A DNA stretch of 64,000 bases from Actinomadura atramentaria DSM 43919 (GTDB lineage: Bacteria; Actinomycetota; Actinomycetes; Streptosporangiales; Streptosporangiaceae): the NCBI RefSeq assembly GCF_000381885.1, contig NZ_KB907209.1, positions 222,478 through 286,477 of the forward strand. The letters run 5' to 3'. The notes under the pieces were generated by a model. The model ran no database searches. It was not told where the DNA came from and saw only the letters and a list, made by a program, of their open reading frames with translations. Below are positions 24,949 through 33,815 of this stretch, one piece after another (the first letter of the stretch is position 1; every line of letters starts with the position of its first letter). The translations under genes and the position numbers were made by a program.

Positions 24949-26358
24949 TCAGGTGCGGTAGGTGGCCGTCCCGTCCGGGCCGTCGCTGACGTCCTTGGAG
25001 AGCTGGCGGGTCAGGAACAGGCCCTCCAGCGCGAACTCGACGGCCGCCGCGGCCTGGCCGGGCGAGTCGCCGCCGAGGCCGAGGCGCTCCATCATCCGGC
25101 CGAGGCCCGGAACCGGGCCGACGCGGCGCAGCAGCTCCCCGGCCGGGACCAGCTCGCCGGACTCGACCTGCTCGCCGGACTCGAACCGGGCGCGCAGCCC
25201 GTCGAGGTCGGCGGCGCCCAGCGTCCGCCGGAACGTCTCGGCGACCGCGCGGCGCAGCAGGTGCTCCAGCACCTCCTGCTCGCGGCCCTCCTCGCTGACC
25301 TCGAACTCCACCTTGCCCATCAGCGACGGGACGACGGCGGGCAGGTCGCAGACGCGGGCGACCGCGCGCTCCTCGCCGGTCAGCGCGGCGCGGCGCACCG
25401 CCCCCGCCGCGACCGTCTCGGCCCCGGCGAGCGCGAACCGCGCCGACACCCCGGACCGCGCGTCGACGGCCGGGGACTCGCGGACGAGCCGGGTGAACCG
25501 CGCGACGATCTCGACCAGGTGGTCGGGCACCTCGGCGGGCGCGCCGCCGAGGTCGGCGAAGTCGGCCTCCTGGCGGATCAGCGCCAGCTCGGCGTCCAGC
25601 GCCAGCGGGTAGTGGGTGCGGATCTCCGCGCCGAAGCGGTCCTTGAGCGGGGTGATGATCCGGCCGCGGTTGGTGTAGTCCTCGGGGTTGGCGGACGCGA
25701 CGAGCAGCACGTCCAGCGGCAGCCGCAGCGCGTAGCCGCGGATCTGGACGTCCCGCTCCTCCAGCACGTTCAGCAGCGACACCTGGATGCGCTCGGCGAG
25801 GTCGGGCAGCTCGTTGATCGCGAAGACGCCCCGGTTGGTGCGCGGCACCAGCCCGTAGTGGACGGTCTCGGGGTCGCCGAGCGTGCGGCCCTCGGCGACC
25901 TTCACCGGGTCGACGTCGCCGATGAGGTCGCCCACGGCGGTGTCGGGCGTCGCCAGCTTCTCGCCGAACCGGTCGTCGCGGTGCTTCCAGGAGACGGGCA
26001 GGTCGTCGCCCAGCTCGGCGGCGAGGCGGACGCAGCGCACGCAGACCGGCGCGTACGGGTGGTCGTTGATCTCGCAGCCCGCGACGACGGGCGTCCACTC
26101 GTCGAGCAGGCCGACGAGCGTGCGGATCAGCCGCGTCTTGCCCTGCCCGCGCTCGCCCAGCAGGACCAGGTCGTGCCCGGCGAGCAGGGCGCGTTCGAGG
26201 TGCGGGAGCACGGTGTCGTCGAACCCGACGATCCCGGGGAAGCGCGGCTCGCCGGACCGCAGCCGGGCGAGCAGGTTGTCGCGGATCTCCGCCTTCACCG
26301 ACCGCTGGACGTGGCCGTCGGCGCGGAGCCGGCCGAGCGTGGTTGTGGTTGGGGACAC
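24949..26358 (-). CDS. MoxR/Mg-chelatase I-type AAA+ ATPase
   Basis: 469 residues. Walker A is LLGERGQGKT, Walker B is GVFAINELPDL, and sensor 1 is LLVASANPEDYTNRGRIITP, the signature of the magnesium-chelatase subunit I/MoxR clade. A CxxC pair (VCVRCVR) in an insert near residue 100 might bind metal. It pairs with the VWA protein downstream (39-base gap). The GTG at 26358 is chosen over longer in-frame extension because a leaderless -10 lies exactly seven bases upstream and the region beyond is coding on the other strand. Confidence 0.9.
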   Translation of the reverse strand: MSPTTTTLGRLRADGHVQRSVKAEIRDNLLARLRSGEPRFPGIVGFDDTVLPHLERALLAGHDLVLLGERGQGKTRLIRTLVGLLDEWTPVVAGCEINDHPYAPVCVRCVRLAAELGDDLPVSWKHRDDRFGEKLATPDTAVGDLIGDVDPVKVAEGRTLGDPETVHYGLVPRTNRGVFAINELPDLAERIQVSLLNVLEERDVQIRGYALRLPLDVLLVASANPEDYTNRGRIITPLKDRFGAEIRTHYPLALDAELALIRQEADFADLGGAPAEVPDHLVEIVARFTRLVRESPAVDARSGVSARFALAGAETVAAGAVRRAALTGEERAVARVCDLPAVVPSLMGKVEFEVSEEGREQEVLEHLLRRAVAETFRRTLGAADLDGLRARFESGEQVESGELVPAGELLRRVGPVPGLGRMMERLGLGGDSPGQAAAAVEFALEGLFLTRQLSKDVSDGPDGTATYRT

Positions 26359-26371
26359 GCGAACGACACTA
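26359..26371 (-). promoter_or_regulatory. Leaderless promoter of MoxR-type ATPase gene
   Basis: Reading the minus strand, TAGTGT (26371-26366) is followed by seven bases and then the GTG start. No ribosome site is present. Confidence 0.6.
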
Positions 26372-26515
26372 CGTCGCGGTCGCGGCGGATCGCACCCTTT
26401 CGTACGGGCGGTTCCGGACCCGCGCGGACGGGCTCGGGCGTGTTTGGGCGCAGGCGGCCCAGCGGGGAGACTAGGACGGTGAACGGGTTCCGGAGAGCAC
26501 GCGGGGGAGGCGCCG

Positions 26516-27685
26516 ATGGCGCGGTTCGGTGATGGGCTGGCCGTCGGGCCGGACCTCACGGCGGCGGCCGAGGTCGCGGTGCGGCAGGCGGTGGACGGCC
26601 TGGACGGGCCGCCCGACCTGCTGTTCGTGTTCGTCTCCGGCGGCGAGGACGCGGGCGGCGGCGACCGGGTCGCGGAAGCGGCGCGGCGCGCGGCGGCCGT
26701 CGCGGGCGCGCGCGTCGTGCTCGGGTGCAGCTCCGGCGGCGTCATCGGGGACGGGCGCGGCGTTGAGGGCGCGTCGGCGGTCAGCGCGTGGGCGGCGGTG
26801 CTGCCGGGCGCGCGGCTGGAGCCGTTCCGGCTGGAGACGCTGAAGGCCGAGGACCGGCTGATCGTCGTCGGGATGCCCGAGACGCGGGAGGACGACGTCG
26901 TCGGCGTGCTGCTCGCGGACCCGTACAGCTTCCCGGTGGACGCGTTCGTGGAGCGTTCCGCCGAGGCGCTGCCCGGCCTGCCGCTCGTCGGCGGGCTCGC
27001 GGACGGGGAGCGCGGCGAGGTCCGGCTGTTCTCCGGCGGCGAGGTGCTGGAGGACGGCGCGATCGGCGTCATCATCGGCGGACCGGTCACGGCGGCGACG
27101 GTCGTCAGCCAGGGCGCGCGGCCGATCGGCCCCGACATGGTCGTGACGCGCGCCGAGGAGAACGTGCTGTACGAGCTGGCGGGCGCGCCCGCGCTGGAGA
27201 AGCTGGAGGAGATCGTCCTGGACCTGTCCGACGCGGACCGCGAGCTGGCCACGCGGGGGCTGCTCATCGGCGTCGCGATGGACGAGTACGCCGACGAGCA
27301 CGAGCGCGGCGACTTCCTCGTCCGCGGCGTCGTCGGCGCGGACACCGACGCGGGCGCGCTCGCGATCGGGGACGTCGTGGACGTCGGCCGGACCGTCCGC
27401 TTCCAGGTCCGCGACGCCGACGCCGCCGACCACGACCTGACCGCCCTGCTCGACCGGTTCGGCCTCGCCGTCGAGGGCGCGCTGCTGTTCTCCTGCAACG
27501 GGCGCGGCCGGGCGACGTTCGCCGACTCCGGGCACGACGCGCGGCTGCTCGGGCGCGCGTTCGCGGGCGCGGGCGTCGGCGGGTTCTTCGCGGCGGGCGA
27601 GATCGGGCCGGTCGGGGGGCGCAACCACGTCCACGGGTACACGGCGTCGATCCTGGCGTTCGGCGCGCCGGGGGAGGCCGAGTGA
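26516..27685 (+). CDS. FIST-domain sensory protein
   Basis: 389 residues with FIST N (VVLGCSSGGVIGDGRGVEG and LPLVGGLADGE) and FIST C (ALLFSCNGRGRATF, GFFAAGEIGPVGGRNHVHGYT). FIST domains sense small ligands, possibly amino acids, and normally feed signalling proteins; here the protein is stand-alone. Ribosome site GGGGGAGG precedes the ATG. The stop overlaps the GTG of the ROK kinase gene, so the two are co-translated, hinting at a shared nutrient-related role. Confidence 0.9.
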   Translation: MARFGDGLAVGPDLTAAAEVAVRQAVDGLDGPPDLLFVFVSGGEDAGGGDRVAEAARRAAAVAGARVVLGCSSGGVIGDGRGVEGASAVSAWAAVLPGARLEPFRLETLKAEDRLIVVGMPETREDDVVGVLLADPYSFPVDAFVERSAEALPGLPLVGGLADGERGEVRLFSGGEVLEDGAIGVIIGGPVTAATVVSQGARPIGPDMVVTRAEENVLYELAGAPALEKLEEIVLDLSDADRELATRGLLIGVAMDEYADEHERGDFLVRGVVGADTDAGALAIGDVVDVGRTVRFQVRDADAADHDLTALLDRFGLAVEGALLFSCNGRGRATFADSGHDARLLGRAFAGAGVGGFFAAGEIGPVGGRNHVHGYTASILAFGAPGEAE

Positions 27686-28629
27686 GCGGGCGGGGGAGCG
27701 GGCACGTCCTCGCCCTCGACGTCGGCGGCACGAAACTCGCCGCCGGGCTGGTCGACGAGTCCGGCGGGGTGGTGCGCGCGCTGCGCGCCGCGACGCCCGC
27801 CGGACGCTACGTCGAGGCCGAGGACCTGTGGCGCGCCCTCACCGAACTCCTCGACGCGGCGGCGGGCGACGCCGAGGTGACCGGCGTCGGCGTCGGCTGC
27901 GGCGGCCCGATGATCTGGCCGGACGGCGAGGTCTCGCCGCTCAACATCCCCGCGTGGCGGCGGTTCCCGCTGCGCGCCCGGCTCGCCGAGCGGTACGCGG
28001 GCCTGCCCGTGCGGCTGCACAACGACGCGGTGTGCGTCGCGGTGGCCGAGCACTGGCGCGGCGCGGCGCGCGGCCACCGCAACGTCCTCGGGATGGTCGT
28101 CTCGACGGGCGTCGGCGGCGGGCTGATCCTGGACGACCGGCTGGTCAACGGGTCCAGCGGCAACGCCGGGCACGTCGGGCACGTCACCGTCGACCCCGAC
28201 GGGCCGCCGTGCGCCTGCGGCGGGCGCGGCTGCCTGGAGGCGGTCGCGCGCGGGCCCGCGCTCGTCGCGTGGGCGCAGGCGCACGGCTGGCGGACCGGCG
28301 CGGACGCCACCGGCGTCGACCTGGCGGCCGACGCGCGGCGCGGCGACCCGACCGCGCTGCGCGCGTTCCACCGGGCCGGCACCGCGCTCGGCACCGCCAT
28401 CGCGTCGGTGACGCACGTGTGCGACCTCGACGTCGTCGCGCTCGGCGGCGGCATCGCCGAGGCCGGGCCGCCGCTGTTCGGGCCGCTGCGCGACGCGCTG
28501 CGCGCCCGCGCCCGGATGCCGTTCGCCGCCCGCGTCCAGGTGGGGCGGACGGCGTTCGGCGCCGCGTCCGGGCTGATCGGGGCGGCGGCCCTGGTCCTGG
28601 CCGGGGACCGGTACTGGGCCGAGCCCTGA
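27682..28629 (+). CDS. ROK-family sugar kinase
   Basis: 315 residues. The ATP phosphate loop is ALDVGGTKLAAGLV, the catalytic Asp lies in RLHNDAVCVA, and the zinc site is GHVTVDPDGPPCACGGRGCLE (His plus three Cys), the complete ROK signature. It probably phosphorylates glucose or another hexose; it has no HTH domain, so it is a kinase rather than a ROK repressor. The GTG start overlaps the FIST stop. Exact substrate unknown. Confidence 0.9.
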   Translation: MSGRGSGHVLALDVGGTKLAAGLVDESGGVVRALRAATPAGRYVEAEDLWRALTELLDAAAGDAEVTGVGVGCGGPMIWPDGEVSPLNIPAWRRFPLRARLAERYAGLPVRLHNDAVCVAVAEHWRGAARGHRNVLGMVVSTGVGGGLILDDRLVNGSSGNAGHVGHVTVDPDGPPCACGGRGCLEAVARGPALVAWAQAHGWRTGADATGVDLAADARRGDPTALRAFHRAGTALGTAIASVTHVCDLDVVALGGGIAEAGPPLFGPLRDALRARARMPFAARVQVGRTAFGAASGLIGAAALVLAGDRYWAEP

Positions 28630-28642
28630 TCGGGGGCCGGTG

Positions 28643-29788
28643 TCACCGGTGCAGCGTGATGAACTGGCCGATCACCAGCGGGAAGAACATCGCGCCGCCG
28701 CTCGCGGCGAACATGCAGACCGAGTTCACCCTCCCGTTCATCGCCGCGTGCTGGTTGAGCATGTTGAACGCCGCGGGGAAGATCGGCGCCATCGACAGCC
28801 CGAACAGGAACGTCCACAGGGACACGAACATCGGCGTGGAGCCGAACAGCAGCAGCGCGCCGAGGGTCGCGCAGCACGCGGCCAGGCTCGCGGCCAGGAT
28901 GCGCTCGGCCGGGGTCCGCCGCGCGACCGGCAGGGCCAGCAGCCGCCCGGTCGTCATCGCGACCCAGAAGATCGACGTGTAGTACGCCGCCGATCCCGAC
29001 GAGTTCGTGATGCCCTGGTCCAGGGTGAACGAGGGCAGCCAGCCGGAGAACCCGATCTCCGCGCCCTCGTAGAAGAAGAACAGGACCGCGACCGCGATCA
29101 CGAGCCTGCGGTGCTGGACGCGCCGCTCCGGCTCGATCGGCGGCTCGGGCCCGAGCGGCGCGGGCAGCGCGCGGATGCGGACGACCATCCACAGCGCGAG
29201 CGCGCTCACCGCCCAGTACGACAGGTGCAGCCCGCCGGTCCCGTTGATGGACTGGGCGATGAGGATCGGCATCAGCAGCGAGCCGAGCCCCGCGAAGAAC
29301 TGGCCCGCGTTGACGTACGGGGCCGCGCCCTCGCCGCGCTGCCGGATCAGCAGCGTGTTCGCGGTGACGATCAGCACGGTCTTGGCCGTGCCGAGCGCCC
29401 ACCAGGCGAAGACGAGCAGGACCGTCTCGCGCAGCATCGGCATCGCGGCGGTGACCGCCGCGAGCCCGGTCAGCGCGAGGATCGCCTGGGAGTGCGGGTC
29501 GACGCGGTCGAACACGCGGCCCGCGAGCAGCGCGCCGCACACCGCCCCGACCGAGTCCGCCGTGAACAGCACCGCCAGCGCGGTCGCCGACGAGCCGGTC
29601 GTGTCGGCGAGCACGGGGAGGGACGGTCCGAGCATCGCGGACACGACGCCCACCATGCCGAAGCACAGGAAGTAGGCGGCGGTGGTCGCCCGGCCCGCGG
29701 CGCCACCGATCTCTCTTTCTTCTGTTTCGAGCACACGGCCTCCATATCCGTCGCCTTCGGGCTCGGTCATCGGTCGCCGGCCGGTCAT
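28643..29788 (-). CDS. MFS transporter
   Basis: 381 residues with about eleven or twelve membrane helices beginning at residue 34 (TTAAYFLCFGMVGVVSAML). The loop 2-3 motif is reduced to AGRVFDRVDPHSQ. The second half starts near residue 225 (HRRLVIAVAVLFFFYEGAEIGFSGWLP); that acidic EGAEIGFSGW is typical of the FucP/NNP-like sugar or purine MFS group. It faces the ROK kinase gene convergently with only 13 bases between, so a joint sugar role is possible but speculative. Start at 29788 or the ATG at 29770. Confidence 0.85.
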   Translation of the reverse strand: MTGRRPMTEPEGDGYGGRVLETEEREIGGAAGRATTAAYFLCFGMVGVVSAMLGPSLPVLADTTGSSATALAVLFTADSVGAVCGALLAGRVFDRVDPHSQAILALTGLAAVTAAMPMLRETVLLVFAWWALGTAKTVLIVTANTLLIRQRGEGAAPYVNAGQFFAGLGSLLMPILIAQSINGTGGLHLSYWAVSALALWMVVRIRALPAPLGPEPPIEPERRVQHRRLVIAVAVLFFFYEGAEIGFSGWLPSFTLDQGITNSSGSAAYYTSIFWVAMTTGRLLALPVARRTPAERILAASLAACCATLGALLLFGSTPMFVSLWTFLFGLSMAPIFPAAFNMLNQHAAMNGRVNSVCMFAASGGAMFFPLVIGQFITLHR

Positions 29789-30858
29789 CGGCGGGTTTCC
29801 CGGTGATCCGTCGCGCCGCCGGGGCGGCGCCCGGGCGGCGGCGTCGCGGCGGCGGCGCGGACGGTGCGCGCGGCACCGTGCTCCGCGCCGCCCACGCGGG
29901 TGCGGGAGGAATGTGCGCGGTATTCCCGCCGGGTGGGGCGGTGGATTTCCCGGAATCGGCCGCCGCTTTCTGCGCGCGGGGGCCGTCCGGGCTCATCCGG
30001 GGTGTCGGGAACGGTGCGGCGCTCCGTGCGGGCACGGCGGCGCGCCATTCGCGCGCCGGTCTCGCGGCGGATTGCACGGGCGTTGTGGCACGTTCCATTT
30101 TCGCCGGGGGCGGGGTCCGGTGAGGCGCGGGCCGTCGCGGCGTGGACGGCCGCGCACCGGACGGACGGCGGCGGGAACGAGCCCCGCGCCGAATTCGGCA
30201 GAACGGTCATTCTTCCTCCTTCGGGGTGCTGACCGGGGCGTTCGCCCGGTCGCGGATCGGTCGCGCGGTGCTGGGGTCGGGATCGTGCGCGGGCGGGGCC
30301 GCCGGGACCGCGCCGTCGCGGCCGGTCCGCGCGCCGCCGTCCCGGTCGCGGCGGCGCGCGGACCGGTCCCCGCGCGGCCCGCGGCGCGGGGCGCGGGCGG
30401 CGGCGCGGCCCCCCGGGCGGCGGTGCGCTGATTTGGTCGGCAATGCCCTCCTTTTATGTGGGAAAAATTTCCCCCACTGAAACAAGGGTGGTACCGGCCG
30501 CCGGGTCAGGCAATGCCTTCGCCGTTGATTGACGGTGAGCAAATATTCACGGGAAATCGACGCGACCCTCACGCCGCCAGTGAGTACAGGGAATCCACCG
30601 GATTTCCCAGAGGGCGGCCGCGGGGTGAACCGGGACGCCTTGTCTCCCGGTGGCGGGGGCGCGGAAAAGGGGATCTGTGGTCGTGGGCGCCGCGGCGCCG
30701 CGCCGCCGTCCCCGAGTCGGGACGGGTCCGTGCCTTCGGTACGGAAAGCGAAATACCGTCCCGGCGGCGGAAAAGGCGATTGTCCGGACATTGATCCGCG
30801 CCCGGGAACGGGCCCGTCCGGCGGCCGCGCGGCGGGGGCCGCGTGGGAGGATCGGGGA
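29789..30858. other. Gene-free kilobase upstream of ilvA
   Basis: No supported gene. The open frames on both strands give Arg/Pro/Gly-rich translations without family resemblance or ribosome sites. The stretch contains several A/T islands in very GC-rich DNA: CGGAATCGG and GATTTCCC motifs recur (29941-29960, 30553-30560, 30598-30606), and GTGGGAAAAATTTCCCCCAC at about 30458-30477 is a near palindrome. AAGGGTGGTACCG at 30484-30496 matches the T-box core sequence. The direct repeat GGCAATGCC occurs at about 30439 and 30509. It should hold the divergent promoters of the MFS and ilvA genes. Confidence 0.6.
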
Positions 30859-32082
30859 ATGGCACCAGTCTCCCTCGACGACGTAAGGGCGGCCCGGGAG
30901 CTGCTGCACGACGTCGTCGTCCCGACGCCGCTGCTGCACTCGCGCGCGCTGTCGGAGCTGATCGGCGGGCCCGTCTACCTCAAGTGCGAGAACCTGCAGC
31001 GCACCGGCTCGTTCAAGATCCGCGGCGCGTACCTGCGGATCGCCGGGCTGAGCGAGGCCGAGCGGGCGCGCGGCGTCGTCGCGGCGAGCGCCGGGAACCA
31101 CGCGCAGGGCGTCGCCCTCGCCGCGTCGGTGCTCGGCTGCCACGCGACGGTGTTCATGCCGCGCGGCGCCCCGCTGCCCAAGATCGCGGCGACGCGCGGG
31201 TACGGCGCGGAGGTCCGCTTCCCCGGCCCGACCGTGGACGAGTGCCTGGTCGCGGCCGAGCGGCACGCCGCCGAGACCGGCGCGGTGTTCATCCACCCGT
31301 TCGACCACCCGGCGGTCGTGGCGGGGCAGGGGACGATCGGGCTGGAGATCGTCGAGCAGCTCCCCGGCGTCGCGACGATCCTCGGCGCGATCGGCGGCGG
31401 CGGGCTGATGTCGGGGATCGGCGCGGCGGTGTCGGCGCTGACGGCCGAGCGCGGCGGCCCGCCGGTCAAGATCGTCGGGGTGCAGGCCAAGCGGGCGGCG
31501 GCGTTCCCGCCGTCACTGGCGGCCGGGCGGCCGGTCCGCGTCGAGGTGCGGCCGACGATGGCGGACGGCATCGCGGTGGGCCGCCCCGGCGACCTCACCT
31601 ACGACCTGGTCACCGACGTGGTGGACGCGGTCGTCACGGTCACCGAGGAGTCGCTGTCGCAGGCGCTGCTGATCTGCCTCGAACGCGCCAAGCAGGTCGT
31701 CGAGCCCGCGGGCGCGGCCGGGGTCGCGGCGCTGCTGGAGCACGCGTACGCGGTGCGGACCCCGGCGGTGGTGGTGCTGTCGGGCGGCAACATCGACCCG
31801 GTGCTGCTGGCGAAGGTGCTGCGGCACGGCCTGGCCGGGGCGGGGCGGTACCTGGTCGTCCGGTGCCGGCTGAAGGACAAGCCGGGCGCGCTCGTGACGC
31901 TGCTCGGGGACGTCGCCGACCTCGGCGTCAACGTCCTGGACGTGATGCACGAGCGCGTCGCCGCGCGGCTGCCCGTCGAGGAGGCCGAGGTCGTCATGCA
32001 CCTGGAGACGCGCGGCAGCGACCACAGCGAGCAGGTCGTCGCGCACCTGCGCGCCCGGGGCTACACGGTCGCGACGCCCTGA
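30859..32082 (+). CDS. ilvA: Threonine ammonia-lyase (threonine dehydratase)
   Basis: 407 residues. The PLP Lys lies in LQRTGSFKIRGAYLR, with the SAGNHAQGVA loop and glycine-rich phosphate loop AIGGGGLMSGIG. A C-terminal ACT-like domain (about residues 330-407, YLVVRCRLKDKPGALVTLLG) indicates the regulated form. It deaminates threonine to 2-oxobutanoate, the entry to isoleucine; a catabolic (TdcB-like) role is also possible for this length class, which has one ACT domain. Ribosome site GGGAGG lies eight bases before ATG. Confidence 0.92.
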   Translation: MAPVSLDDVRAARELLHDVVVPTPLLHSRALSELIGGPVYLKCENLQRTGSFKIRGAYLRIAGLSEAERARGVVAASAGNHAQGVALAASVLGCHATVFMPRGAPLPKIAATRGYGAEVRFPGPTVDECLVAAERHAAETGAVFIHPFDHPAVVAGQGTIGLEIVEQLPGVATILGAIGGGGLMSGIGAAVSALTAERGGPPVKIVGVQAKRAAAFPPSLAAGRPVRVEVRPTMADGIAVGRPGDLTYDLVTDVVDAVVTVTEESLSQALLICLERAKQVVEPAGAAGVAALLEHAYAVRTPAVVVLSGGNIDPVLLAKVLRHGLAGAGRYLVVRCRLKDKPGALVTLLGDVADLGVNVLDVMHERVAARLPVEEAEVVMHLETRGSDHSEQVVAHLRARGYTVATP

Positions 32083-32116
32083 CGCGCGCACGCGGCGCGC
32101 GCCAGGGCGGACGTGC

Positions 32117-32395
32117 TCAGGCGCGCTTCCACCGCCAGCGGCCGTTGCTGTACTTCACGCACCGGTACCGCTTGTTCGTCTTGTACGCGTACCCGTACCG
32201 CTTGTGCGCGGCCTTGGGGCAGTACGAGCCGGGGGTGACGCACACCCAGTAGGACTTGTGCGCCTTCTTCTGCGCCTTGCACGTCTTGGCGACGGCGACC
32301 GTTCCGGTGTGGGCGGGCGCGGCGACCGCGGGGGCGGCGGCGCCGAGCGTCACGACTCCGGCCGTCGCGAGGGCGACGAGGGTTCTCCTGGGCAA
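32117..32395 (-). CDS. Small secreted cysteine-containing protein, unknown
   Basis: 92 residues from a TTG start at 32395, supported by AGGAGAG five bases upstream; the frame extends further but without a ribosome site. Residues 1-26 form a signal peptide (RRTLVALATAGVVTLGAAAPAVA). The mature 65 residues are very basic and aromatic, with four Cys (KTCK, WVCV, SYCP, YRCV) that can form two disulfides and a C-terminal NGRWRWKRA. No family recognised; a cell-wall or antimicrobial-like role is only a guess from charge. Confidence 0.7.
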   Translation of the reverse strand: MPRRTLVALATAGVVTLGAAAPAVAAPAHTGTVAVAKTCKAQKKAHKSYWVCVTPGSYCPKAAHKRYGYAYKTNKRYRCVKYSNGRWRWKRA

Positions 32396-32507
32396 TGGCT
32401 CTCCTGGTCCTGCGGATTTCGTCGGGCCAGGTTTACCGGGGCGCGCGGCGCGGCGCGGGCCGTTGTCCGATGACGGACATGCCGTCAACGTCCCTGCTTC
32501 TCGGGCG

Positions 32508-33620
32508 TCACGGCTTGAGGACGACGCGGCCGACGAGGTCGGTGCTCTGCTCCAGCAGCGCGTGGGCCTTGGCGGCTTCGGCGAGGGGGAAGCGCGCGGC
32601 GATGCGGTTGGAGATGCGGCCGTGCGCGAGCAGGTCGAGGACGGCCAGGGCGTCGGCGTGCCGTGCGCCGCGCACGCCCACGACCGTCATCTCCAGCCGG
32701 GTGAAGTCGTTGACGGTGAACGGCGACGGGCCGGGCGGGACCTGCGCGCCGGACGCCGGGCACAGCGCGCCGCCGAGCCGCAGCGCGTCGATCGCGAGCC
32801 GCAGCAGCGTCGCGTTGCCGGTGTAGTCGACGGCGTGGCTGACGCCGTCCGTCCCCGACCAGGCGCGGATCGCCGCGACGGCCGCCTCCGGGTCCTCGGT
32901 GACGACGACCTCCTCCGCGCCGAGTTCGCGCAGTCCGTCGGCCTTGGCGGCGTGCCGGGTCGTGGCGACGACGCGCGCGCCCGCGAGCCGCGCCAGTCGG
33001 ATCGTCGCCTCGCCCATCCCGCCGGACGCGCCGCAGACCAGCAGCGTGTCCCCGAGCCCGACGCGCAGCCGGTCGCGCAGCAGCCGGTGCGAGGTGCCGT
33101 ACGGCCACAGCGTGACGGCGGCCTGCTCCAGGTCCACGTGGTCGGGGAGCGGGAACCACATCCGCTCGTCGCGCACGACGTGCTTGGCGTACGACCCGAA
33201 CGACGCGTGGCCGGGCACGTCGATGCCCTTGGAGAGGTTGCCGAGGCCCCGGATCGTCTCCAGGCTGTCGGGGTTCTCGGGGTGGACGACGGCCGCGACG
33301 CGGTCGCCGGGGCGGAACCGGGTCACCGCCGCGCCGGTCGCGACGACGGTCCCCGCGCCCTCGCGGCCGAGCTGCTGGGGGAGGGGGAGCGCGCGGCGGC
33401 CGGGCAGGGTGATCCCCGACAGCAGTCCGGCGCGGTACTTGACGTCCCAGCCGGACACCGAGGCGGTGTCGATCTCGACGAGCACGTCGCCGGGGCCGAC
33501 CTCCTCCAGCGGGTAGTCGTCGTAGACGAGGGCCTCGGGGCCGCCGGGCGTGTGGACGCGGACGGCCTTCGTGGTGGTGGGCAGGTCCACTGGAACCTCA
33601 ACTCCCGTTATGTGGGACAT
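32508..33620 (-). CDS. Zinc-independent quinone oxidoreductase-like MDR protein
   Basis: 370 residues of the medium-chain dehydrogenase/reductase superfamily. The N-terminal GroES-like domain has LGREGAGTVVATGAAVTRFRPGD, and the cofactor-binding motif is LLVCGASGGMGEATIRLARLAGARVV (NADPH-type AxxGxxG). The catalytic-zinc Cys and the four-Cys structural loop are absent, so it belongs with quinone oxidoreductases. It is divergent from the TAXI-like/bicupin/alcohol dehydrogenase operon and shares a promoter motif with it, suggesting the same pathway. Confidence 0.87.
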   Translation of the reverse strand: MSHITGVEVPVDLPTTTKAVRVHTPGGPEALVYDDYPLEEVGPGDVLVEIDTASVSGWDVKYRAGLLSGITLPGRRALPLPQQLGREGAGTVVATGAAVTRFRPGDRVAAVVHPENPDSLETIRGLGNLSKGIDVPGHASFGSYAKHVVRDERMWFPLPDHVDLEQAAVTLWPYGTSHRLLRDRLRVGLGDTLLVCGASGGMGEATIRLARLAGARVVATTRHAAKADGLRELGAEEVVVTEDPEAAVAAIRAWSGTDGVSHAVDYTGNATLLRLAIDALRLGGALCPASGAQVPPGPSPFTVNDFTRLEMTVVGVRGARHADALAVLDLLAHGRISNRIAARFPLAEAAKAHALLEQSTDLVGRVVLKP

Positions 33621-33640
33621 GTGTCCTGCGTAACATACAG
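33615..33640 (-). promoter_or_regulatory. Candidate operator/promoter of MDR gene
   Basis: In the gene's sense the motif reads CTGTAT-GTTACGCA-six bases-ATGTCC and overlaps the start codon. A matching CTGTAT-TTACACA-four bases-ATGTCC lies before the divergent operon at 33766-33787. GGACATGTGTCC at 33615-33626 is a perfect 12-bp palindrome. TATGTT inside the motif could be the -10. Confidence 0.4.
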
Positions 33641-33765
33641 AGGTTCGCGCGCGCGCCCGCGAGGCGTGCCATTGGCCGGTCCGACCCGCTGTTCATCAGG
33701 TGTTTCGCAGCAAGGTATCCATGAGGGAACGCTTGCGATCCACGTCACTCCGAGCCTAGTCTGTC

Positions 33766-33787
33766 CTGTATTACACAATCTATGTCC
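33766..33787 (+). promoter_or_regulatory. Candidate operator/promoter of TAXI/bicupin operon
   Basis: CTGTAT-TTACACA-four bases-ATGTCC, the counterpart of the motif at the start of the divergent MDR gene. It lies about 30-50 bases upstream of the GTG start. Two copies in opposite orientation at both ends of one intergenic region suggest one regulator controlling both transcripts; no regulator gene is adjacent. Confidence 0.4.
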
Positions 33788-33815
33788 TCTTATACGGGAC
33801 TACAGGAGGCGTGTG

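Noticed and set aside
30207..30791. 194-codon minus-strand frame in the ilvA upstream region
   Set aside because: No ribosome site, no family resemblance, and it crosses A/T islands that look regulatory.
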